DNA of 64,000 nt from Sphingobacterium bambusae. Lineage in GTDB: Bacteria > Bacteroidota > Bacteroidia > Sphingobacteriales > Sphingobacteriaceae. Both the position numbers and the translations under genes were made by a program. The notes beneath the pieces were generated by a model. It saw only the letters and a program-made list of their open reading frames with translations. It was not told where the DNA came from and ran no database searches. Below, piece after piece: positions 18,401-26,546 of this stretch. Location of the stretch: assembly GCF_033955345.1 (NCBI RefSeq), contig NZ_CP138332.1, positions 3,968,001 through 4,032,000 on the forward strand. Direction: 5' to 3'. Every line of letters starts with the position of its first letter. The stretch's first letter is position 1.

Positions 18401-19061
18401 CAGCGATAATGTGTTCGTGTTCCGGAATGCTGGCCTTGATGAAAGAGGTCTGACCCAAGTGTACAATAAGAATGACGAGATCGTTGCCGTCAACCAAATG
18501 TTGACGGGCGTGGAAGATTTGAAATATGCCGGACGCCGCGTAGCACCTTATTTTGGTAGCGTGCGTGCTAACTTGCGTTACAAACAGTGGTCAGTGTTCG
18601 CCTTGTTCACCTATCAGTTTGGCAGCGTATTCATGAAGCCTAGTATTGAAAGCTACATGACGCCAAGTCGCGGAATGACCATTCCTAAGTTTGACCTCAG
18701 TGCCGATATTGCAGATAGATGGCGCGAAGCGGGAGATGAGGATATTACAAATATCCCGGCGGTTACTGCTGATATCTATGGACAGTATAGTCTACAGCGG
18801 TATACGTATTCCGATATCAATGTGCTTAAGGGAGATTATATCCGCCTTCGCGAGATTTCCCTGAGCTATGCACTTCCGAAATCACTGCTAAATCGGCTGA
18901 AAGTAGAACAAGTGTCGCTATCGGGGTCGGTACGCAATCTCGGCTTGGTCTGGACGGCCAACAAGGAGGGATATGATCCCGATTTCGTCAACTACGTGGG
19001 CAAATCATCCAATCTTCGGCCAGTACCTTCATACAATTTTGGATTAAACATTAACTTTTAA
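15444..19061 (+). CDS. SusC/RagA TonB-linked outer membrane transporter with STN domain
   Basis: 1205 residues from ATG 15444; nearby in-frame ATGs at 15450 and 15465 are also possible. After the signal segment (VLVLAGLLFSIWQPAVGQ) comes an STN domain (about 34-104; LSLQDAIKQIEQRFDANLSY), then a carboxypeptidase-like beta sandwich (about 124-200; GKPIPFASIWVKD), the plug (VVISTGYQKISKERATGS; NDVESITILKDAAAASIYG) and the large barrel ending YNFGLNINF. The STN domain marks it as a signal-transducing receptor that tells FecR when substrate is bound. The SusD partner begins about 70 bases on. The substrate is not known; the downstream thioredoxin, hydrolase and protease point to peptides or protein-derived material rather than glycans. 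Confidence 0.95.
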   Translation: MKMKSNPMKPRRRFLVLVLAGLLFSIWQPAVGQQRLSLQDAIKQIEQRFDANLSYEHNLLQGKFTNTEALKGTKLEEVLKKVLYPNQLVFLYVDEKSFSIVKRSERDVETTPQAQPATTPDVTDRLSGAVRSASGKPIPFASIWVKDTRKGGKSDDNGRFFVYDIKPSDVIIVTALGYKDASIVAGNRTELSIIMEEEENVLEEVVISTGYQKISKERATGSASVITRKELEKIPSPNLIQRMEALAPGVQVTVGSGDRSFNYNNNQLSLNSTTRTVGQNDYSLTVRGVGSISSETEKSPLVVIDGAISTMDLATLNPNDVESITILKDAAAASIYGVRAANGVIVVNTRRGSVNGVPRINFSVNTAFSGRPDLGYLKRMNSAELIDYQEELVAKNVLNNNNIATNLYAYATYYPGAVAAAAIQLKNGTITQAAYDALVNPFKEIDNTAQMQTYLFQPMNNQQYNISISNGTENNNYFYSASYANENPYSKGDNGKRLTLNMNNSWKIFKIATLSTSIKGSFLRHQNNSLGLSVFTANSTTLLPYQLLADEQGGGIYYDRMNPDFVTGLGSAYRDWRYNYLQELALNDNVVKNNNYLATINLEVPIFKGLKGNVMYANERTFGDNRLYYDEDSYYNRNLLNQFTPIGASGNEMGITRGGIYSIINTNVNNYTVRGQLSYDGTINQKHEITAIAGSEIRQTELGQGSSTMYGYNKETGFNTTVSYYSNAYTNIGGYLSGLGGAPQQGDRRRRFLSYFGNGAYTYSGKYTVSGSVRYDDYNNFGLDRSFRATPLWSSGLKWNVGKEEFLKEQAWLNQSSVRATYGVNGNISQDARPFTYIALNESRDLANLPSADIISLANPQLRWEKTYVTNFGLDFGMLDSRLFGSVDLYYKDGRDLLYTFPIASPYAGSINSGLLQRNTATMTGRGLDVGLTGVLLRKTDWQMDLTANFSYNTNEITDNRFDPADIAPYTYSYTPIGISYLQGYPSDNVFVFRNAGLDERGLTQVYNKNDEIVAVNQMLTGVEDLKYAGRRVAPYFGSVRANLRYKQWSVFALFTYQFGSVFMKPSIESYMTPSRGMTIPKFDLSADIADRWREAGDEDITNIPAVTADIYGQYSLQRYTYSDINVLKGDYIRLREISLSYALPKSLLNRLKVEQVSLSGSVRNLGLVWTANKEGYDPDFVNYVGKSSNLRPVPSYNFGLNINF

Positions 19062-19133
19062 CACGAGGGAATAGCGATGAAAACAGTTTTAACAAAAGGC
19101 TCGGTTTTTTACTTTTCTTCTAGAAAGACGATC

Positions 19134-20543
19134 ATGAAATCATTATATAGGGCAACTCTTGCGGCGTTATCTTTATTCGTTTTGGGCAGTTGCGAGAAAT
19201 ATGTCGATATAAAAACGCAAGGACAACTGGTACCCGGAACCATGGAGAACTACCGGTACTTGCTGAATAGCACAACAAATTGGGAGTCGGCACCGGCCAT
19301 CTCCGATATGGCTTCCGATGATCTAGAGATTTTGGATGGCTCTGCGCAGCAGCAGTCTTTGGCCAATAACGACTACTACGGTTACTATAAACGTGCGTAC
19401 CAATGGGACGATGTGATTTATCCCATCGAAAATCAATATTACAAAGACGATAACTGGACCCGCATGTACCATAGTATTGCCTATGCCAATACCGTAATTG
19501 CGGAAGTGCCCAATGCAAGTGATGGTACAGCGCAGGAGAAAGCGGCATTGATAGCTGAAGCGAAGATACACCGTGCATCGGCCTACCTCATGTTGGTGAA
19601 TACCTATGCCAAGCCCTACAATCAGGGAAGCGCGAGTACTGACCTCGGCGTGCCTTTGGTTTTGGAGCCCACGACCGAGCAGTCCTTGGAGAGAGGGACG
19701 GTGCAGCGTGCTTACGAAACCATATTGGCTGATATCGAGGCTGCGTTGCCCGCTTTGCCTACAACACAGGAGTATGCCACATTACCTTCCAAGGCTTCGG
19801 CCTATGGGCTGTTAGCACGGACATATTTATATATGAACCGCTATACAGAGGCTGCGACCGCGGCTGATCAGGCGCTAGCGATCAATAGCCAACTGATCGA
19901 CTTGACCAGTATAGCAGAGCTCACGGCAACAAGCTATCCGCAACGTTTTTTCAATCCGGAAATTCTCCTGTCGAAAGTCCCCGTCAATGGGATATCGGCC
20001 TACACACCGACCGCTTTTCGATTAAGTGCGGATTTAGAGGCGCTATTTAATGACAGCGACCAGCGATATAACCTTTTTACGGTTCCGGGTGACATTATTT
20101 CTTCTTGGGATGTCTACGAAGGTCGTTACTATTACTTGGATTACATCATGGATGAAGGCCGGAACGTAGGGCCGACGGTACCCGAAATGCTGTTGATAAA
20201 GGCCGAAGCGGAAGCTCGTAACAATCAGCCTGCAGCGGCAATGACTTTGGTTAACCAATTGCGTGCAAGCCGGATACTTCCATCGGGTCAGGTTAACCTC
20301 ACGGCGAGTAGTGCCAATGATGCGTTGCTAAAAGTGGTGCAGGAACGCCGTCGCGAGTTTATGTTTCGTATGCTTCGTTGGTGGGATATGCGCCGGTTAA
20401 AAGATGATCCGTTATTCCAAAAAACATATACAAGGACTGTGGGCGGGCAAACATTCACTTTAGCGCCAAATAGCAACCGTTACGTGTTTCGCATTCCACA
20501 GTATGAGATCAACTTGAGTCCAGAAATTGAACAAAATCCATAA
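19134..20543 (+). CDS. SusD/RagB family nutrient-binding lipoprotein
   Basis: 469 residues from ATG 19134 (MKSLYRATLAALSLFVLGSC, lipobox LGSC). It has the SusD hallmarks: an N-terminal CEKYVDIKTQGQLVPGTMEN, the TPR-like KIHRASAYLMLVNTYAKPY and the C-terminal VVQERRREFMFRMLRWWDMRRL followed by IPQYEINLSPEIEQNP. SusD proteins sit on the cell surface as a lid on the SusC barrel. The frame opens at 19077 but the lipobox decides for 19134. Confidence 0.95.
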   Translation: MKSLYRATLAALSLFVLGSCEKYVDIKTQGQLVPGTMENYRYLLNSTTNWESAPAISDMASDDLEILDGSAQQQSLANNDYYGYYKRAYQWDDVIYPIENQYYKDDNWTRMYHSIAYANTVIAEVPNASDGTAQEKAALIAEAKIHRASAYLMLVNTYAKPYNQGSASTDLGVPLVLEPTTEQSLERGTVQRAYETILADIEAALPALPTTQEYATLPSKASAYGLLARTYLYMNRYTEAATAADQALAINSQLIDLTSIAELTATSYPQRFFNPEILLSKVPVNGISAYTPTAFRLSADLEALFNDSDQRYNLFTVPGDIISSWDVYEGRYYYLDYIMDEGRNVGPTVPEMLLIKAEAEARNNQPAAAMTLVNQLRASRILPSGQVNLTASSANDALLKVVQERRREFMFRMLRWWDMRRLKDDPLFQKTYTRTVGGQTFTLAPNSNRYVFRIPQYEINLSPEIEQNP

Positions 20544-20597
20544 TTAAAAAGAGTGAAACTTTTCTATCAAAGAAGTATGAAGGATAAGCGTAGTATT

Positions 20598-22529
20598 ATG
20601 AAGAGAACATGGAACACATTAGCGGTAGCACTGTTGATCAGTGGTAGTGCTATGGCACAGCAGAAAGAACTTTTTACGGTCATTCCGCAGTTCCCGAAAG
20701 AGCGCGACACCGTCCAGTTGGTATACGATGCGCGCACAACGGTATTGAAGGATGCCCCGGCAATATCGGCCACATTAACGGGATTCCAAGATTTTAAGTG
20801 GATGCAAGATCAACTGAAGTTTACGAAAACAGATTCGCTATGGCGTGCAACTTATGTATTGCCGCCGAACTTAGGATTGATGAATCTTGTTTTTCAGTCG
20901 GATTCGTTAACGGACAATGGCGGCGAGCAAACTTATTCTTACATTCTCACAGCCAACGATGGCCGTCAGGTTTCTGGAGGAATGCTTGGCTGGGGGATGT
21001 TACGTACACCTAATATCGTAAAAGGTGTGCCCTATGTTGTCGACACCGCATCGTATAAAACAGACGAAATTTTATTGATGTGGGCAAAATATGAATTGCA
21101 GTACCATCCAGAGAATAGATTTCGCGTACTCTATGCGGCAGCCAGCGCGCTCAAGCATATGAATACCGAGGAATCATTAGGGAAATTGCAAAAAGAACTG
21201 GAAACCTTGCAACAGATTCCGAATTTGCGCGAGGAAGATCTTGTTGAAATCTTTCGCGTCTACAAGGAGCTGCTGCAGGATACGGTAAAATCAAGCGAAC
21301 TTGAAGCACAAATTCGCCAACAGTTTCCTAACGGGCAATATGTGAACGATCAACAGCGCTTGGCTGATTTCAAACGTATTCAAGAGGCAAAGACCGATGA
21401 TGAACGTCGCAACGCCGCTACAACATTTATCGATAAACATCCCTATAAGGAATCGGAGGCCGCATTCAACGATGCCAATCGCATCAGTTATATCAGTGCC
21501 TACTGGATTATCTCGGTGTACACCAGCATGCAGAAGGATTTAGCAGCCTATACAAAATATATTTCGCAGGCAGCGCCTTATGAATCGCTTTCCAATGTCA
21601 TCTATCGATCATTAGATGTTCCTTACATTTCCCAAAAGAGCATGGGAGCCGCGGAGATTTTACCCTATGCGCGTGTCGTGATGGATCGTTTGAATTATTA
21701 TAAAGACAATTTTCAAGGCGATAAATACGCGAGCTTGTATTATATCAACGCGCCGCTCTTCGCCAAAATATTGGTCGACAATAAGCTTTTTGATGAGGCT
21801 TTTGTGTATGCCGCAGCAGCACAGAGCAACGCGAGCTACGAAAATGCAGACTTGAACGACACCTACGTACGTTCACTGGAAGGGCAGGGCAAGGACAAAG
21901 AGCTGTTAATGGCCTTGGAAAAAAGCTATTCGTTAAATCAGAGTTCCACGTATATGCTGGATCTGATGAAAAGCCTGTATGTTGCACGCAACAAATCAGA
22001 AAAAGACTATAACAGCTACCTCGCTAGTTTGAAAAATGCGGACAAAGGCAAGGAGTTGAAAGAGAAAGTGCAGAAGCTCCTCATCGATAAAGAAATCGCG
22101 GACTTCGAGTTGTTGGATCAGTATGGTAACAAGGTGAAACTCTCGGAGCAGAAGGGAAAGGTGGTTGTGTTGGATTTTTGGGCTTCTTGGTGTGCACCAT
22201 GTAAGGGTGCGTTTCCCGGAATGAAGCTCGCCGTAGAGCATTTTAAGAATGATCCAAATGTAGCCTTCTTTTTTATTGATACGCAAGAGAAGAAAGATAT
22301 GAAGGAGTATGTGACCAACTACATGAAGGAAAATGATTATCCCTTTACGGTGTTGTTGGATTCCGATAATAAAGTGTCCAAGGCATCGGGCGTAGGTCCT
22401 ATTCCCCACAAGATGGTAGTAGGACCAAATGGAAAACTTCGTTTCTCGGAAGTGGGTTATATGGGAAGCACTTCTGAGCTTGCCGATGAGATTATTGAAA
22501 TGGTAAACGTGCTAAAAGCAGAGAAATAA
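20598..22529 (+). CDS. TlpA-like thioredoxin-fold lipoprotein/periplasmic protein
   Basis: 643 residues from ATG 20598 (MKRTWNTLAVALLISGSAMAQ, signal peptide). The first 500 or so residues are helical and of unknown fold. The last 150 form a TlpA/ResA-type thioredoxin domain: DFELLDQYGNKVKLSEQKG, VVVLDFWASWCAPCKG with the CAPC redox pair near residues 531 and 534, and GPIPHKMVVGPNGKL with the cis-proline. Such proteins reduce disulfides in the periplasm. The position between SusD and two hydrolytic enzymes suggests it unfolds disulfide-containing substrate proteins for cleavage. The next gene begins one base after its stop. Confidence 0.92.
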   Translation: MKRTWNTLAVALLISGSAMAQQKELFTVIPQFPKERDTVQLVYDARTTVLKDAPAISATLTGFQDFKWMQDQLKFTKTDSLWRATYVLPPNLGLMNLVFQSDSLTDNGGEQTYSYILTANDGRQVSGGMLGWGMLRTPNIVKGVPYVVDTASYKTDEILLMWAKYELQYHPENRFRVLYAAASALKHMNTEESLGKLQKELETLQQIPNLREEDLVEIFRVYKELLQDTVKSSELEAQIRQQFPNGQYVNDQQRLADFKRIQEAKTDDERRNAATTFIDKHPYKESEAAFNDANRISYISAYWIISVYTSMQKDLAAYTKYISQAAPYESLSNVIYRSLDVPYISQKSMGAAEILPYARVVMDRLNYYKDNFQGDKYASLYYINAPLFAKILVDNKLFDEAFVYAAAAQSNASYENADLNDTYVRSLEGQGKDKELLMALEKSYSLNQSSTYMLDLMKSLYVARNKSEKDYNSYLASLKNADKGKELKEKVQKLLIDKEIADFELLDQYGNKVKLSEQKGKVVVLDFWASWCAPCKGAFPGMKLAVEHFKNDPNVAFFFIDTQEKKDMKEYVTNYMKENDYPFTVLLDSDNKVSKASGVGPIPHKMVVGPNGKLRFSEVGYMGSTSELADEIIEMVNVLKAEK

Positions 22530-22530
22530 C

Positions 22531-23619
22531 ATGAGTAAAAGTAATAAACAGTGCTTGCTGATTGGGGTGTTTGTCCTCTTGGTCAACATGCTCTCCGCAC
22601 AGGGGTTTAAAAGTGAAGAGGTCATCTTTCAAGCTAAAGGTGATACCATCAGCTTCGGTGCTACGATAACGAGCCCGAAGGAAAAGGGAAGTTATCCGGC
22701 CGTAGTGTTGGTTTCGGGTACTGGCCCTCAAAACCGGGATTGCGAAATGGCGGGACAGCCACTTTTTGCGCAGATCGCTACCTACCTCAGTGCGCGTGGC
22801 TATGTGGTCTTGCGAATGGATGATCGTGGTGTAGGCAAAACGACCGGCAATTACATGATGGCCACGACTGCAGACTTTGCAAAGGATGCACTACAGGCGG
22901 TGGATTATCTGAAAAACTATCCGAACGTCGATACTAAGCGTATTGGTTTGCTTGGTCATAGTGAAGGGGGAGCGGCAATTTCCATCGCTGCATCCCAATC
23001 CAAAGACGTTTCTTTTTTGGTTAGCCTCGCCGGATTGGCTACCAGCGGATTGGAATCGTTGTTCCTGCAGAACGAAAGTTTGGTGAACAATTCACCGCTC
23101 ACCCCGGTCGATAGAAAGCGCTCCAACGAGATCAACCGTTTGATGTTTGCTGTCGCCTATCAATATGCCGAGTCGGATAGTTTGGAGAATAGACTTAACG
23201 AGACATTTAATTATTGGAAAGAAAAGGATAACATCTATTTTGCGACCTTGGGAATCGAGCATGATCACTTTCGTTTTCCAATTTGGTCTTACGTGCAGCA
23301 GGCTATTGGCCCTTGGTACCGCTACTTTGTACGTTACAATGCGCAGATGGTGTTGAGCCATGTTGATGTTCCTATTTTGGCTATTAACGGAGATAAGGAT
23401 CTTTTTGTCGATCCGGTGAATCTGGATTGTTGGAAGAATTACAGCAAATCGGGGCAAGAAGGACGTGTGACGACGAAGTTGTTGCCCAACGTGAATCACC
23501 TTATGCAAGCCTGTAAAACTTGTGATGTACGTGAGTATAGCACTTTGGGAGCTATGCCGGATTCTACTTTGGTCGCGATCATTGATTGGTTGGATACAAC
23601 AAATGGTATTACCAGATGA
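22531..23619 (+). CDS. Secreted alpha/beta hydrolase
   Basis: 362 residues with an N-terminal signal segment (LLIGVFVLLVNMLSAQG). The fold shows VVLVSGTGPQNRD (oxyanion region), YVVLRMDDRGVGKTTG, the nucleophile elbow IGLLGHSEGGAA (Ser144), the acid in ILAINGDKDLFVDP and the histidine in LLPNVNHLMQ. This matches prolyl-oligopeptidase-like esterases/peptidases of the secreted S9/AB-hydrolase type. It could cleave an ester or a peptide; the context of a protease and thioredoxin makes a peptidase or acyl-peptide role plausible. Its stop overlaps the next start (ATGA at 23616). Confidence 0.9.
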   Translation: MSKSNKQCLLIGVFVLLVNMLSAQGFKSEEVIFQAKGDTISFGATITSPKEKGSYPAVVLVSGTGPQNRDCEMAGQPLFAQIATYLSARGYVVLRMDDRGVGKTTGNYMMATTADFAKDALQAVDYLKNYPNVDTKRIGLLGHSEGGAAISIAASQSKDVSFLVSLAGLATSGLESLFLQNESLVNNSPLTPVDRKRSNEINRLMFAVAYQYAESDSLENRLNETFNYWKEKDNIYFATLGIEHDHFRFPIWSYVQQAIGPWYRYFVRYNAQMVLSHVDVPILAINGDKDLFVDPVNLDCWKNYSKSGQEGRVTTKLLPNVNHLMQACKTCDVREYSTLGAMPDSTLVAIIDWLDTTNGITR

Positions 23620-24893
23620 TAATAAAAATTAATCTTTTAGGCGGTTTGTTGATGTTTTCAGCAACCGCTTTTGCGCAGGTGGCGAAGGCACCGGCAGAGG
23701 TCGAGCAAGTTGTTGCATTGTTGAATGCGAAGGATAGCCAAGGACTGCTTGGCTTGATGGCCGATAGTTGCCGTATAGGCAATCTCCCCGAGATGGATAA
23801 CACCATGGTGATACCGGAAATCTTGTCCAAATTTAGCGGTATATCGAGCTACGAGATGCTTGGCGATCAACATCAGTCACAGGGTAATACACTGTTTTCA
23901 CTATTGGTCACTTACGAAGATGGTAAATCGGGAAAGCCTACGTTTTTATTCAATAAGGATGGCAAGTTGGTTAATCTAGGTATTATCAAGGCACGGCTGA
24001 GAGGGAATCCTGACGAGGCGCTCGCGCAGTCAATGGCAGCAGCGGAAAAGCCGGATAGTATGCGCGTGCGGTTTGAGCTTCAAAACGGACTGATTTACAT
24101 CCCTTCACGTCTGAATGGCCAAGATGGTTATTTTATGTTTGATAGTGGTGCACCCGTACTTATTTTACGCAAGAAATATGTGGCTAGTACACATATTAAC
24201 AAAGATGTCTCGGTAGATTTTACCGGTATGGGTGGCATGATGCAGGATGTGCAGTGGTCCGTGAACAATACCTTGGCTTGGGGAACGATCGAACTTAATG
24301 GACTTGATGCTCCCGTAGCATCGATGGACGATATGGAGTTGGATAATGGTGCGCCAATCTTTGGATTGATGGGCTATGGTGTGCTGAAAGGCTATCAGTT
24401 GACGTTCGATTATGCTAAACAGGAACTCTTGATGGAGCGTGTGGATGACAAAGGACAGCTCATCGGTCGCGGTTTTGATAAGGGGACGGCTTACGGATCA
24501 GCGCCTATGCGCATGAAAAGGCATATTCCCATCGTCGACTTATCGTTCGATGGCAAACTTTATCCTATGGGGATCGACTGTGGCGCCAACGCTAATGTAT
24601 TAAAACAGGATTTGGCGCAGGATCTAGTGAACTTTATTGATTATGAAGAGGAAAAGGTGGCCATTGCGGGAGTGGGAGGAGTGCAAGCGGATAACCATGT
24701 CGCTTATCTAACCGATGCCAAAGTCGGTGATGTCAAGCTTCAAGATATGTATACCGTGCTCACCAAGCAGGATATCGGTGCCGGAAAGGGAGACGATGCC
24801 TTACCAATAAAAGGTTTGTTGGGTACACCCTTCCTCAATCAATACAAAACCACATTAAATTTTGTGAAGGGAGAGATTACCTTCTATCCATAA
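23616..24893 (+). CDS. Retropepsin-like aspartic protease, secreted
   Basis: 425 residues from ATG 23616, which overlaps the previous stop as ATGA; a signal peptide follows (MIIKINLLGGLLMFSATAFAQ). Residues about 30-140 form an SnoaL-like or unknown lead-in. Two aspartic-protease-type half sites are visible: YFMFDSGAPVLILRKKY (Asp176) and MGIDCGANANVLKQDL (Asp321), each followed by a hydrophobic-hydrophobic-glycine element (MGYGVLKGY and IKGLLGTPFL). This is the PDZ-less retropepsin-like family often found in Bacteroidota. The second motif has DCG in place of DSG. It is the last gene of the operon, closed by the terminator at 24929. Confidence 0.88.
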   Translation: MIIKINLLGGLLMFSATAFAQVAKAPAEVEQVVALLNAKDSQGLLGLMADSCRIGNLPEMDNTMVIPEILSKFSGISSYEMLGDQHQSQGNTLFSLLVTYEDGKSGKPTFLFNKDGKLVNLGIIKARLRGNPDEALAQSMAAAEKPDSMRVRFELQNGLIYIPSRLNGQDGYFMFDSGAPVLILRKKYVASTHINKDVSVDFTGMGGMMQDVQWSVNNTLAWGTIELNGLDAPVASMDDMELDNGAPIFGLMGYGVLKGYQLTFDYAKQELLMERVDDKGQLIGRGFDKGTAYGSAPMRMKRHIPIVDLSFDGKLYPMGIDCGANANVLKQDLAQDLVNFIDYEEEKVAIAGVGGVQADNHVAYLTDAKVGDVKLQDMYTVLTKQDIGAGKGDDALPIKGLLGTPFLNQYKTTLNFVKGEITFYP

Positions 24894-24928
24894 GATATCC
24901 ATTGATTTAGTTGTTTAGTTGATGGAAA

Positions 24929-24958
24929 AGGCTGCCTCTCTCGAGTGCAGCCTTTAAT
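24929..24958. terminator. Bidirectional terminator, near copy of the one at 9803
   Basis: AGGCTGC (24929-24935) pairs with GCAGCCT (24947-24953), followed by TTTAATTTT; minus-strand reading gives CCTTTTCC. It separates the protease operon from the convergent receiver-domain gene. Confidence 0.75.
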
Positions 24959-24991
24959 TTTCATAAGCAACAGTGACTTTATTCATGTCGT

Positions 24992-25381
24992 TTACCCTAA
25001 ATCGGATAGGTAATCGTGAATGTGGTTAAGTAATTCGCCAACGCTCACTTTGTTTTTGTCAAAAACGGCAACCACCCCGGCTGCTTTCATGTCGCTGATA
25101 TCCTGCTCTTCTGTACTGGTTGAATAGCCTATCGTCACGATATCCGGAAAACGCTCCCTGATCGATGATGCTGTTTCGATGCCATTGCCCGGCTGCATGT
25201 ATAAATCTAGTATACATACCGCAACTTGTTGTTCGGCGATGGCCAGTTTCTCTAGGAGCATATGTCCATGTTCAGCTTCTATAAGGAGCTCGAAACGATT
25301 GTCCTGTTTGATCAGAGTTTTTAAGAGCAGTTGGGTGATGGTGGAATCTTCGGCGTACCCAATAATTATCTTTTTCTTCAT
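24992..25381 (-). CDS. Stand-alone response regulator receiver domain (CheY-like)
   Basis: 129 residues from ATG 25381 (MKKKIIIGYAEDSTITQ). It is a complete receiver domain and nothing else: the acidic pair AED, the phospho-acceptor Asp in CILDLYMQPGNG, the Ser/Thr switch in IGYSTSTEE and the lysine in VFDKNKVSVGE. Such single-domain regulators act by protein contact, often in Bacteroidota phosphorelays. No histidine kinase is adjacent, so its partner is elsewhere. The ORF continues six residues upstream. Confidence 0.9.
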   Translation of the reverse strand: MKKKIIIGYAEDSTITQLLLKTLIKQDNRFELLIEAEHGHMLLEKLAIAEQQVAVCILDLYMQPGNGIETASSIRERFPDIVTIGYSTSTEEQDISDMKAAGVVAVFDKNKVSVGELLNHIHDYLSDLG

Positions 25382-25549
25382 TTTTTCCTCTAATGTCATT
25401 CCAGGCGCTGCGTTGTTAAAATGTGTAATAAAAAGTTAGACACTACATGTATTTAGTGCGATAAGATCCTGCGTAGTCGGGCAGGTATTGTGTTTTTCAT
25501 AGTAAGGAATCATAGATGATGACCCGATCAAAAATAGGGGCAATGGTGC

Positions 25550-25573
25550 TTAAAAAAAAGCACCATTTGGTGC
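25550..25573 (-). terminator. Terminator of the Crp/Fnr-type gene
   Basis: On the minus strand GCACCA and TGGTGC pair over a two-base loop, followed directly by eight T residues. It ends seven bases beyond the gene's stop. A second alternative stem (AATGGTGC/GCACCATT at 25542-25567) overlaps it. Confidence 0.7.
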
Positions 25574-25579
25574 ATTTTT

Positions 25580-26158
25580 CTAAAGCTTGTGCATCGCCCT
25601 ATTGAACGTATTACGATGAATACCTAGATAGGAAGCAATGTAGGCCGACGGGAACAGTTTGAATATTTCCGGAGATTGCGCTTTAAGCAGGCTGATCTTT
25701 TCGGGAGCACTTGCGGCATGGAGCATTTTGCTTCTAGAAAGTGCTTGAAGAAATTGCGGTTGCATGATCAGCATCTCCAGTTGGTAAAAACGAGGGAACT
25801 GTTCGTACAGTTCCTTGACCTTTTTGGTGTCCAAAACAATCATCGTGGCATCTTGATAACATTTGTAAGATACTTCTGAAGGACTGTTTTGTATATACGC
25901 TTCATAGTTGAAGACTACGTCGTGCTGGGAAGCGGCGTAGAAAAAACCGTGTACATGTTCCTCTTCATTGCTGTCCATGTTATAGGCATACATCAGCCCT
26001 TTGATCAATAAGCCGATGCGTGAACTGCACTCACCTTTCTTTAGAAAAAAGCTGTTTCGTTTGAAGTGTTCCAAATGAAGGATCTTTCGAGTTTCCTTTA
26101 GTTCTTCCTCGCTCAAGTCAAAATGAGCAAACTTTTCGATAATGTGGTTTATAAACAT
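25580..26158 (-). CDS. Crp/Fnr family transcriptional regulator
   Basis: 192 residues. The cyclic-nucleotide-binding-like beta roll covers about residues 25-120 (FKRNSFFLKKGECSSRIGLLIKG is its typical opening), with a long helix and a short C-terminal winged helix ending FPSAYIASYLGIHRNTFNR, where the recognition helix sits. This compact form is common in Bacteroidota and usually lacks the residues that bind cAMP, so the signal is unknown. It is divergent from the DUF6055-type gene across a 388-base gap. Confidence 0.9.
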   Translation of the reverse strand: MFINHIIEKFAHFDLSEEELKETRKILHLEHFKRNSFFLKKGECSSRIGLLIKGLMYAYNMDSNEEEHVHGFFYAASQHDVVFNYEAYIQNSPSEVSYKCYQDATMIVLDTKKVKELYEQFPRFYQLEMLIMQPQFLQALSRSKMLHAASAPEKISLLKAQSPEIFKLFPSAYIASYLGIHRNTFNRAMHKL

Positions 26159-26546
26159 AGCTGTGATGGGAGTTTTGCTTTGCTTTATTTGTTGCCGAGG
26201 TTGTTGATGTTGTACTCTTCTTTTCTATCCATAGGTGGTAAAAACTGTTTTTCATGTGCATATGGGTCAGGGAGCACTAAAGGTACAAAAAAGCATGATG
26301 TAGACAATGTTTTGCCTATATTTCCCGTTGGAAGTGTACCGCTATGCATTCCGTAAACAATCCCGAATATCGTTATTTTGTGTCAAATATAGTGTAGCTC
26401 TGGTTAATATCTTGGCACGAAGATTATTGGGCAAGCTTTAACTTTGGATCGTGCTCGCGCGTAGAAGCAATGGACTGCAATTGTTACCACTGCAGCAGTT
26501 CGATTGTCGCAAAGGCTTATATTTTACTTAAATCATGATACCCACA
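26159..26546. other. Divergent intergenic region between the Crp/Fnr-type and DUF6055-type genes
   Basis: No coding sequence I can support. It holds a plus-strand TAACTTTG (26439-26446) and a minus-strand TATATTTG (26384-26391), both of the TAnnTTTG type, so the two divergent genes may share a control region. Confidence 0.5.
26439..26446 (+). promoter_or_regulatory. Candidate -7 box of the DUF6055-type gene
   Basis: TAACTTTG matches TAnnTTTG, about 100 bases before ATG 26547. TTG triplets at 26412 and 26427 are at non-ideal spacing. Confidence 0.35.
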
